Positions 20,104 to 32,100 of a DNA stretch of 64,000 nt are shown here, piece after piece. The DNA is from Physella acuta (lineage: Eukaryota > Mollusca > Gastropoda > Physidae). The notes beneath the pieces were generated by a model. That model worked only from the letters and a program-made list of their open reading frames with translations. It was not told the origin of the DNA and did no database searches. Each line of letters begins with the position of its first letter. Positions within the stretch are counted from its first letter, which is position 1. A program made the translations under genes and the position numbers. The stretch is taken from the NCBI RefSeq assembly GCF_028476545.1, contig NW_026731926.1, positions 21,001 to 85,000 on the forward strand, in the 5' to 3' direction.

Positions 20104-23100
20104 CTGAAAAAAAAAAAAAAAAAAAATCACAAGTGATCTAAACACAATCAGATATATCATATACTTAACCCTGTAACAAAGTCTACCAATGTCATCATTT
20201 AACTACTGGCCTACTAATGTCATTATTGTTCTACTGATTGAGAGAGAGAAATAAATGATTCAACCATAATAAGAGGCAGTGGGGTCAACTAGTACATTGA
20301 GTTTGGGTTTCTGCAGCATGCCCATACCACATCCCTGAGTCCACCCAGCTCGTGCGAGTACCCAGCACTCATGGTTCAAGAAAGTGAATGCTGCTAGACC
20401 AAGCACTGACTTCACACTACCTTCCTATGCTAAGTTTACAGAAATAAATACTCTACCCCAGAGGCGTAGTGAGGGGGGGGGGGGTGCGGACCACACCGGG
20501 TGACACCATTTAGGGGGGTGAAACCAAGGTAAAAAAAGCAAAGTATACAGAGAAAAACTTGAGGGGGGGGGGGGTGCAAATCAAAAACTTGAAGGAGAGG
20601 GGGGGGGGGGGGGGGGTGAAAAAGAGGTGGGTGCAAATAAAAAATTTGAAAGTGGGTCGCTTTGCCCCTGGGGGGTTGACACCCAACCTCGCTTTGCCCC
20701 TGGGGGGTGACATCCAACCTCGCTACTCACTGCTCTACCCCCCTCTCAATATGGACCATAAAGCCTGCAAGGGTACCTCATTTAAATTTAACACCTATAA
20801 TATTTGGAAAAAAAATTAAGTATATAAAATTATTAAAAAGTTTTAAAACTGTCATCAAGTGGCAAAATAATCCTCAGAAAAAAATTTAACAAAAAAATAT
20901 TAAAACAAACGTTTGTTAATATTTCCTTAACCATTTTAAAGTAGGTTTTTCATGCAGTTAAAAACGTGTAAGTATTTTAAACATCCCAATGTACAAAGTT
21001 AAGGGTTCACCAAAGTTAAGAAATATTAAAATGTTACATCAAGAGTTGTATCCCCTTAAAACTACAGTGAGAAAAAGAAAATTACCCTTATGAATTTTAT
21101 TGTGAAATATAAAAGGCTTTTTGCCAAAGTGTTGCAACATGTTAAGATAACAAGACAAAATAAAGGATTTAAAAAAACTTGTAACAAATGCAAAAGAAAA
21201 AAAAACTGATATCTCTGCAAAGGTGTTAGATTTACAGAGGTAATGGAACCTTGTGGTTTAATTACTGCTGAATAAGTTGATGGCTGGAGCACCCATAAGG
21301 TGATTTATTTCTCTCATCCCACAGTGAATACCTGCATAAAGACACTGCACTGAGACACCCACTCTACTCATATCAGTTTATCAATAAAAACATTTTTTTT
21401 TATAGATTTATACAAGCGTTTTATAATAGTACTATTATTGGCTGAGGTCAATTTAAAAAAAAAAGATACATTCTTTCTTTTATTGGGTTGACTAATTAAA
21501 TATGCTTCAAAGAATATGATATTTTAATTATTTTGTTCCAAACTTGTAACAGTTCTACAGAGTTGATTTTTTATTGTCATTAAAAAAAAAAAGACATGGG
21601 GGAAATTTGGGGGAGGGGAGGGGGGTATAAGGGAAGAAAATTGAAAAAAATGTGTTATAATTATCTCCCTTTCCTACCAAACTGAGTGAGAAAAATTATC
21701 CTCTTGTGTGATCCATTTAATGTTTGTAGCTTGACGCTGTGTCTGTAAGCACAACAGGGACCATAAAAGTACTCAAGTAAACCCAAGTTGCCCAAAATTG
21801 AGTCCAGTAGAGAGGTGTGATTGCAGCCCTTTGCTCACTTGGGCCACAAAGGATTAAATCAAGTTAACCCAACCCCCCCCCTGGTCTGTGAGACCTTGAC
21901 CTTACCCATCCTCCACATCAGCATTGCCTTCATCAGCCACCAGGATGTCGTACTCCTCCTCAGCATATCTGTTCCAGTCATTCACTTCTATGGGCTCAAG
22001 GTTCGGATCCTGAAAATACCAGGGATAAACCATCAAATATCGTTCCAGTGTCAAATAAGTCTATATTAACATTTTTTTTTAAAGTCAGAACGTTTCCGTT
22101 TGATGAAATGAATTTCACTTATAAATTTCTTTAAAAAAAAAGTTTAATATATTATATAGTTCAAATTTATAAAATTATTATCATCTTTTCCCATCCCGCT
22201 CAAGTCACATGGTACATGGAGCAGAGTTCATCTGTTTCAGTGACTTCGGCATATGAAGGATAGTTTGGTCAGCATCATGGCATGCCACCTTTGTTGCTCT
22301 AACCCAGAGGTCTCCAAACTTTTCAGTCCGAGGGCCGCATTAACTATCAAATTTCAGTTTGGGGGCCAGTTTCTTCCAGGCATGTCGTGATTTTTCTGAG
22401 TAAAGCTCCTCAGCCATCTCCAACAAACGTTTATTTTCATGGACAAAAGATCTCAGATGAGAGGACCTCGCGGGCCTCATCCGGCCCGCGGGCCATAGTT
22501 TGGAGACCCCTGCTCTAACCTGTCAGGTACCCATAAAAGCTGGGATGTAGGTAGCCCTACAGACTAGCTCAGGATCCTAACTCATGATTTTCAGGTTAGC
22601 GGTTGTGAGACTGACCATCCGGATATTCATCCAATTATACCGGGTTGAAATTAAAAGTTTCGTTGACTAGGAGTTTTTGTGTAAAATAAGATTCAGCAAA
22701 ACAAAGTAGCAGAAAAAAAAAGTGATTAAAGGTAAAGAATAAAAAGTTACCCTTGCATTAGCAAAAGGATCTCGTTGTTCATGTTCCAAAAATTTATCAA
22801 GATTGAAGAAAGTATCAAAAAAGATGTTGGTCATTTTACAGGCTTTGAGATCTCCTAGAGTTATCTTCCCTTCTGTTTTTGGACAAACCATATCCATCAT
22901 CTGAAACAGAAAAATGTTGAGAGTATGTAATGGAACACAAAGCCAAACATACAAACTGGCAAGTGTCTAGCTAAACCACAGCTATTGTAATTACACAAAG
23001 CCAAATGTACAAACTGGCAAGTGTCTAGCTAAACCACAGCTATTGTAATTACACAAAGCCAAATGTACAAACTGGCAAGTGTCTAGCTAAACCACAGCTA

Positions 23101-26100
23101 TTGTAATTACACAAAGCCAAATGTACAAATTGGCCAGTGTCTAGCTAAACCACAGCAATTTTAAACACACAAAGCCAAATGTACAAACTGGCCAGTGTCT
23201 AGCTAAACCACAGCAATTGTAAACACACAAAGCCAAATGTACAAACTGGCAAGTGTCTAGCTAAACCACAGCAATTTTAAACACACAAAGCCAAATGTAC
23301 AAACTAGCAAGTGTCTAGCTAAATCACAGAAATTTTAAACACACAAAGCCAAATGTACAAACTGGCAAGTGTCTAGCTAAATCACAGACATTTTAAACAC
23401 ACAAAGCCAAATGTACAAACTGGCAAGTGTCTAGCTAAATCACAGAAATTTTAAACACACAAAGCCAAATGTACAAACTGGTAAGTGTCTAGCTAAATCA
23501 CAGACATTTTAAACACACAATGCCAAACATACAAACTGGCAAGTGTCATCTAAACCACAGAAATTGCTATTACCTGGCACACTGTATCCTCAAATGGCAA
23601 CTTCTCAATGCCAAGGGTCTCCATTTTATTCATCTGCTCTTCATGGAAATATTCCATCTCGTACATTGATATAACACCATCCCCATCCAAATCCATGCAG
23701 CGAAACCAGTACTCAATACTGAAAGAAAAAAAATATATTAATAAAGGTATCTTATGAGGAACAAAAATATAAATTACACTTGAACTAAAGATGAAGATAA
23801 TTAAAAGTGGCAAGCAGTTATTAAAAAACTTTAAAACTTAAAAAAAATAAAACCAACCCAACCACTCCATATTTAAGGAAAATTCCTTACAGAATCAATA
23901 AAAGATCTATCATTTCTCTATATCAAATAGAAAGAAAAAGTTAGCTGAACATTTTCTTGAAGCTCTTTATCCAAGAGATTCTTACCTTTTTAAAGACTTT
24001 GAATGTTAAAACATAAAAGACAGTGGTTATGGGTAATAAAACTTCTACTTAAAATGCTGTCAAACTGCTGACTCTAATCAAGAGTTATTGCTCCTTAAAT
24101 CTATTTTCAGTTTGGCCTACATTAAGCGACTGGCTTTAGTGTTAAGTCAAAACATTATTAAAGGCGCACAGGTAAACATTGTCTATCATCTATATCTACA
24201 TCATATGGCAGGTAGCATTGATAACAATGTTTCTAAGTCTAGGGTTAATCCTTAGGGTAAGGTTAGGGGTGGAGCTATAAGCCAATTTCTTTTAAAAATG
24301 TAAAAATGTGATTAAGTATTGATTTACAAGTTTATCATAAATATATCTAAGTTAAAGAAACATGACAATGTAAAAAAAGGCTAATTATTTCTTGAATAAT
24401 TTTGAGTGATAGGCAACAAGAGAGGAGAAAGGGGGGGGGGAGGTTAACATTAGCAGAGCATGCACACAGGTGAATATTAGCCAGTGTGGGGAGAAGGTAA
24501 ACATTAGCCAGTGTGGAGCCTGCACACAGGTAAATATTAGCCAGTGTAGAGCCTGCAGGTAGGTAAATATTAGGTGTAGAGCCTGCACACAGGTAAATAT
24601 TAGCCAGTGTAGAGTCTGCAGGCAGGTAACTACTAGCCAGTGTGGAGCCTGCAGGTTACTACTAGCCAGTGTGGAGCCTGCACACAGGTAAATATTAGCC
24701 AGTGTAGAGCCTGCACACAGGTAAATATTAGCCAGTGTAGAGCCTGCACACAGGTAAATATTAGTCAGTGTAGAGCCTGCACAGGTAAATATTAGCCAGT
24801 GTAGAGACTGCACACAGGTAAATATTAGCCAGTGTAGAGCCTGCACAGGTAAATATTAGCCAGTGTGGAGCCTGCACACAGGTAACTTCTAGCCAGTGTG
24901 GAGCCTGCAGGGAACCAGTACCTGGTGGGGTGTTTCTTGTCTTCCTCAGCCAGCAGGAACCAGACAAATTCCTTGTAACTCATCCGGCTCTCCTGGAAGT
25001 CTGGACCTCTGGAATAAGAACATGTATCTGTGGTGGGGTCTGGTACAGGTCTTTGACAACAGGGATACAAGCTAGACATGTCAGAGGGTTGTAGACATGT
25101 GTGATGTTGTAGAGGTGGTGATGTGGATGTGATGATGTAGAGGTGGTGATGTGGATGTGATGATGTAGAGGTGGTGATGTGAATGTGATGATGTAGATGT
25201 AGAGGTGGTGATGTAGAGGTGGTGATGTGGATGTGGTGATATAGAGATGGTGATGTGGATGTGATTATGTAGAGTTGGTGATGTGGATGTGATGATTCAA
25301 AGGTGGTGATGTGGATGTGATGTTGTAGAGTTGATGATTTGGAGGTGATGTTGTAGAGTTGGTGATGTGGAGGTGCTGATGTTGAGGTGGTGATGTGGAT
25401 GTGGTGATATAGAGATGGTGATGTGGATGTGATTATGTAGAGGTGGTGATGTAGATGTGATGATTCAAAGGTGGTGATGTGGATGTGGTGATATAGAGAT
25501 GGTGATGTGGATGTGATTATGTAGAGGTGGTGATGTGGATGTGATGATTCAAAGGTGGTGATGTGGATGTGATGATGTAGAGGTGGTGATGTAGAGGTGA
25601 TGATCTGGATGTGATGTTGTAGAGGTGGTGATGTGGATGTGGTGATGTAGAGGTGGTGATGTGGTTGTGATGTTGTAGAAGAAATGGAGTGGATAGGATG
25701 TTGTTAAAGGGATGATGTAAATGAGATGTAAAAAAGGTGAGGTGACACACATGACCACAAACACACACATTTATTTCAACAACTCTATTCTTAGATCAAA
25801 ACTCTCTGTTTACTAACACCTTTTTAAAAAAAAAAAATTTTCTTTAAATAATTAATTCATATTGTTTACAAGAATTAAAACATTTACACCTCTATAGGTT
25901 AAAAAAAAAACATTTTAAAAATAAACACCTCATAAAGTAAAAAATAAAAATCTAGCAAAGAATAAACATTTCCTTTCACAAGAGCCTATTTTTTCACAGA
26001 GAACCAAACATATGTCTCTTATCTCCTTCCCCCCAATGAATTCTGCAGCCTTTGATGATGATATCAATGTTGTTCCAGGTCTCTATACAGACTGCCCTTT

Positions 26101-29100
26101 AAGCAAAGGTCAAGCAAAACACACCCACAATGTTTTTAACATCTTTGTGATCTTCAGACTGGATTGTTTTCCAATCATTCAATCACACCCTCAGTTACTT
26201 AAGACTCCATGTGATACAATTTGGAAGATCAACATGAACTTTTCCAAACATGCAATCTAACACACAATGACTTAAAGACAGTGTGATACACATCAGAGAA
26301 TCAAAATGAAATTTTCCAACCATTTAAACTAACAGACTGCATGAGAAAAAAGAAAGTTATTTGAAAAGTAAATTTCCCATTCATTCAAATTCACCTTCCC
26401 CACATACTAAGTACTTAAAAGAGCAGCTAAGTCATAAATGCTAAGTGAAATAAACGAAGTTAATCAACTTACCTTGTGACAGCCCCTGAAAATATCCTAT
26501 CAATCAGCCGAGAGTTGAGAGCTGAGGAGTATTTAATATTTCTTTTGTACAAGAATATTTTTTTCTATGTACATGAACAACAATTCAACTAAAAACTGAC
26601 ATGATATTCCACATTGTGTAAAGGTAATCTTTAACTCAGATTTAGGCAATTGTTGCTCATGGATCAAACTTAATCAGTTTGAGTTTAGTTTTAAACAAAG
26701 ATCTTTGTCTCTGTTTTAATGTGTACATGTAAGTCTAACGTGACAAGATCTATAGCTGCTAAGCTGCACTGAACAACTCAGAGCTAATCAAGAGATTTGA
26801 AATCAGACAGGGATTTTAATAAAAAATTGAAAAAAAAAATTAATTTAGGAAAAAAAAAAAACAACAGAAAAGTAGGGTATAAAAATTGGTGAAAAGAAAG
26901 AAAAAAAACTATTGGGGTAAAAAAAAAATTAATGTGAAAATCTGTAGAACAAACAAGGTAGGAAATAAATAGGGCAAAAATATAATTGAGCAGATTTTAA
27001 AAACCTACCACAATAAATCAAATTAGATGAAATCTACCACAATAAAAAAAAATTAAACAAAACCTACCATATTCAAAAAGATTGAATAAAACCTACCACA
27101 ATAAAAAAAAATTGAAGAAAATCTACCATATTCAAAAAGATTGAACAAAACCTACCACAATAAAAAAAATTGAACAAAACCTACCATATTCAAAAAGATT
27201 GAATAAAACCTACCACAATAAAAAAAAATTGAACAAAATCTACCATATTCAAAAAGATTGAATAAAACCTACCACAATAAAAAAAAATTGAAGAAAATCT
27301 ACCATATTCAAAAAGATTGAACAAAACCTACCACAATAAAAAAAATTGAACAAATCCTACCATATTCAAAAAGATTGAACAAAAAAACCTACCATGATCA
27401 TTATGCCGAGATAAATCATTTTTGTCAATATAAAGGTCATGGTCCTTGTCAAGTTCCCAAAACTTGCAGTAGATGACATAAAAATGTTCATATGAAAAGA
27501 AATCCTTGATTTGGTTGATATCCTCTTCATCTTCTAGCCGACGTAATGTCTGCACATATACAACTTATTGATTAGGTCAGGACGAGGGAAACAATTTGAT
27601 TAGGTCAAAATAAGGGAAACAATTTGATTAGGTCAGACCAAGGGAAACAATTTGATTAGGTCAAAATAAGGGAAACAATTTGATTAGGTCAGACCAAGGG
27701 AAACAATTTGATTAGGTCAGACCAAGGGAAACAATTTGATTAGGTCAGACCAAGGGAAACAATTTGATTAGGTCAGACCAAGGGAAACAATTTGATTACG
27801 TCAGGACACAGGGAAACAATTTGATTAGGTCAGACCAAGGGAAACAATTTGATTAGGTCAGACCAAGGGAAACAATTTGGTTAGGTCAGGACACAGGAGA
27901 CAATTTGATTAGGTCAGGACAAGGGAAACATTTAATTTGGTCAGACCAAGGGAAACAATTTGATTAGGTCAGGACACAGGAGACAATTTGATTAGGTCAG
28001 GACAAGGGAAACATTTAATTTGGTCAGACCAAGGGAAACAATTTGATTAGGTCAGGACACAGGAGACAATTTGATTAGGTCAGGACAAGGGAAACATTTA
28101 ATTTGGTCAGACCAAGGGAAACAATTTGATTAGGTCAGGAAAAGGGAAACAATTTGATTAGGTCAGGACAAGGTAAACATTTAATTTGGTCAGACCAAGG
28201 GAAACAATTTGATTAGGTCAGGAAATGGGAAACAATTTGATTAGGTCAGGACAAGAGGAACATCTTGGTTAGATCAAAATTGATTAGAAGAAACCAAGGG
28301 AAACAATTTGATTAGGTCAGGACAAGGGAAACAATTTGATTAGGTCAGGATAAGGGAAATGATTTGACAAGAAGAAATAAACCGGGAGTGATCTCCCCTA
28401 AACTTTCTCGAATATTCTTATATAAAACAACAGGGGATGGGAACTCGGGCTATAGACATGATTTTTAATCCATTTTAAATACTTAAAGTTTTAAAAATAG
28501 AATAAAATCTTGTAGACAAAAGAATTGCACACCAAGTGAACGTCAAATAAAAAAGTGCATAATAGTGCGCAATATTATTAGTACTTTAAAAATTTACATT
28601 AGTTTTTTGAGAAATCGGAAGTAGCGTAAATTAGTACTTCCAGTCAATGGGAATTACTCAAAATTTAACAGAAGGTAGAGAATTAGATCTTTTACTTACA
28701 TGTGAAATTTTATTTATCTATCTGTAATAGTACTCAAGTTATAGGCTTTTGAAAAATTCAAAGTAGAAAAAGTACCACTTCCGGTTATCGGAAATTGCTC
28801 AAAAGTTGATACGGATCTAAGATTTTGATAAAATACTTAAATATGAAATTTCATCAACCTAGCTGTAACGGTACTCAAGTTATCGTGTTTACACACGGAC
28901 AGACAGACAGACAGACACACGGACAGAATTGCAAAGCCCAGTTTTTCAGACTGGATTACGCATAAAACCTCTTAATTTTGATAAATCTGGATTGATAATT
29001 TTTGCCCGATTAAAATAAGTCCTCTATACTTCGGATGTGATGAAGGACTAAGGTGTAATACGGTGAAAATTGTTAAAATTTCAAGTGATTTTTGTGCACG

Positions 29101-32100
29101 ATTACAATACTTTCTCTATACTTCGTATATACGAGAAAGTAAAAAAGGGAAACAATTTGATTAGGACAGAACAAGAGGAACATCTTGGTTAGGTCAAAAT
29201 TGATTAGAAGAAACAAATGGAAACGGATTAGATCAGACAAATGGAAACTGATTGAGTAAGTCAGGAGAAATAATTTTTTTTATGCCAGGGGAGAATTTTT
29301 TTACGTACGGGAAATAAAAAAATCTCTCAAAAGCCATTACAATATGAGAACATAAAATACTGTCATAAGTTGTTTTTTTTTTTACATGGATTTATATCTC
29401 AGATCATATGATGAAATATAATTGATTGTGCAACAGTAATCAAAGAGATTTAAAAACAAAAATTACTAAAAATAATAAAGGGAACAAACCTGTAAAAAAT
29501 TGGACTTGCGTAACTCTGCGAGGGTGATTCTACCTGACCAGGAACGATTGACACAAAACATAACACGTGAGATGACCTGGAAAAGATTTGACCTTTTATT
29601 TTAGATTACATCTTTTCTATTACAACTAACTGCTTGTGTCTAAATTATTAACTAGTTATAATAAAAAAAAATGTCGGTTGTCTGACAGCTAACATTCCGG
29701 AACATTCCCACAATAACATTTTTACAAATTAAAAAAAAAAGCAATTTGTTTATGTTAATATTTATTTGGATTGGCAGAATTTCATAGACTAGGAAATTTA
29801 TTATCATTCATAGCATTCTAAAAAGTAGGCAAGATATCTAAAAGGCAATTAAATAGCTGAGCATAGATCTTTGTAAAGTTGATTTTAGCTTTAATTAGCT
29901 GACTCTAGCTAATGATTCATGGAGAATTTATGTAAAATATCTTGTCAGAAATAGTTTCCCTTATTTTTGGCAAGCACTTAGTGACTGCTACACACACAAG
30001 ACAAATGAGTTTAATGCATTTTTTAATGAAAATTGATCTGTTTGTTGAGGAGGTAGTTTATGTAAAACTATAAGGGGAGTGCAGGTCGCTCAAGTTGGTT
30101 AAAGTGATGTGAAAATAATTTAAGTTTATTATAATAGTGTGAAGGTAGCTTTAGTTACTAACAGTGGTGTGAAGGTAGCTTAAGTTTCTTACAGTGGTGT
30201 GAAGGTAGCTTAAGTTACAGTGGTGTGAAGGTAGCTTAAGTTTCTTACAGTGGTATGAAGGTACCTTAAGTTTCTTATGGTAGTGTGAAGGTAGCTTAAG
30301 TTACAGTGGTGTGAAGGTAGCTTAAGTTACTTACAGTGGTGTGAAGATAGCTTAAGTTTCTTACAGTAGTGTGAAGATGCCTTAAGTTACTTACAGTGGT
30401 AACATATCTTGAATGGAATTCTGGAGCATCTTGTAAAAATGTAAGTCCAGGGTGAGTTTCTACAACATCCTGTCAATGAAAGTAGCCAAAACATCATTAG
30501 GATGTTAGAAAAACATAAGGATGTTGCAAAAAACATCATTAGGATGTTACAAAAACATCATTGGGAGGTTAAAAAAATATCATTGGGATGTTACAAAAAC
30601 ATTACTGGGATGTTACAAAAACACCATTAGGATGTTACAAAATACCATTAGGATGTTACGAAAACATCATTAGGATGCTACTAAAACATCATTATTTTAC
30701 AAAACATCAGATAAGTTGCTAAAAAAAGCTCAGAAAAGTTGCACTAACATTTACGACTTGTGTAAAACTTAAATATTTTAACAGAAAATTTTTAACACTG
30801 TGGTTTCAAATGCTGACTCACCTGAACAAGAGGTTCAAAGTCATCAAAGTCAAGTGTGGTGACTCCTGACTTGGCAGCCATCCTCATGAACTTGGCAGCG
30901 TCGTCATGACACGTCTGATACAACCTAAGACAAATTGTGGGAACTTTTAGTTGAGAAGAGTTATTAATTTCTGTGTTAAGAGTGTACATGATGGTAAAAC
31001 ACTAGAGACATTACCTTCTGTGTATATAAAGTCTAAAAGTGTACATAATGGTAAAACACTAGATTAGAAGAGACATTAGTTTCTGTGAAAAGAAAATCTT
31101 AAGAGTGTACATGATGGTAAAACACTAGAGACATTACCTTCTGTGTATATAAAGTCTAAAAGTGTACATAATGGTAAAACACTAGATTAGAAGAGACATT
31201 AGTTTCTGTGAAAAGAAAATCTTAAGAGTGTACATGATGGTAAAACACTAGAGACATTACCTTCTGTGTATATAAAGTCTAAAAGTGTACATAATGGTAA
31301 AACACTAGATTAGAAGAGACATTAGTTTCTGTGAAAAGAAAATCTTAAGAGTGTACATGATGGTAAAACACTAGAGACATTACCTTCTGTGTATATAAAG
31401 TCTAAAAGTGTACATAATGGTAAAACACTAGATTAGAAGACACATTAGTTTTTGTGAAAAGAAAGTCTTAAGAGTGTAAATGATGGTAAAACACTAGATT
31501 AGAAGAGACATTAGCTCATGTGTATATAAAGTCTTAAGAACTTCCATGAAATGTTTGGTATAAACGCACTAAAGACTCACTTTTTAAGTAGAACTGAAAG
31601 AGTCTGAAATGTGATGAATCCTTCCTTAGTGCCCCCTGCGGCCCTGAAGAGTAGAATCTTCCAGTACAAAGGGAGACCACATGCCTGTAAACCAAGGCAG
31701 AGATTTATCAGATTATACAGAGAACAAAAATGTCAATGGATCTTCAAACAAATAGATAAACTCACATAATTGGCTTCAGGTTTTTAAATATTTTTTTGTT
31801 GCTTTTTTCATATAAAAAAATTAATGAGGACATCAGGTCTAGAAAAAAGTATTTAAAAGAAATTTGAATTTTTAAAAAATTAATTTCTATTATCTCTAGT
31901 TGTATAACATCATATGTTCATGTGAGGGTTATGAAACATAAACCACATACACGTAGCCACGCCCAATTTTAATTTTTAAATTGTTTTTTTTTTAAGTTAA
32001 ATAGCTCCAATAAACAAGGCTCCACAAAATTTGTTTTGTAAAGATGAAACATCAGATAACATCTCAAGAAAACAAATGTACAGACTAATTAAGTTGTTTA

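Noticed and set aside
22921-28375. The tandem arrays as CRISPR
   Set aside because: Units are contiguous with no unique spacers, lie in introns of a eukaryotic gene, and have no cas genes.
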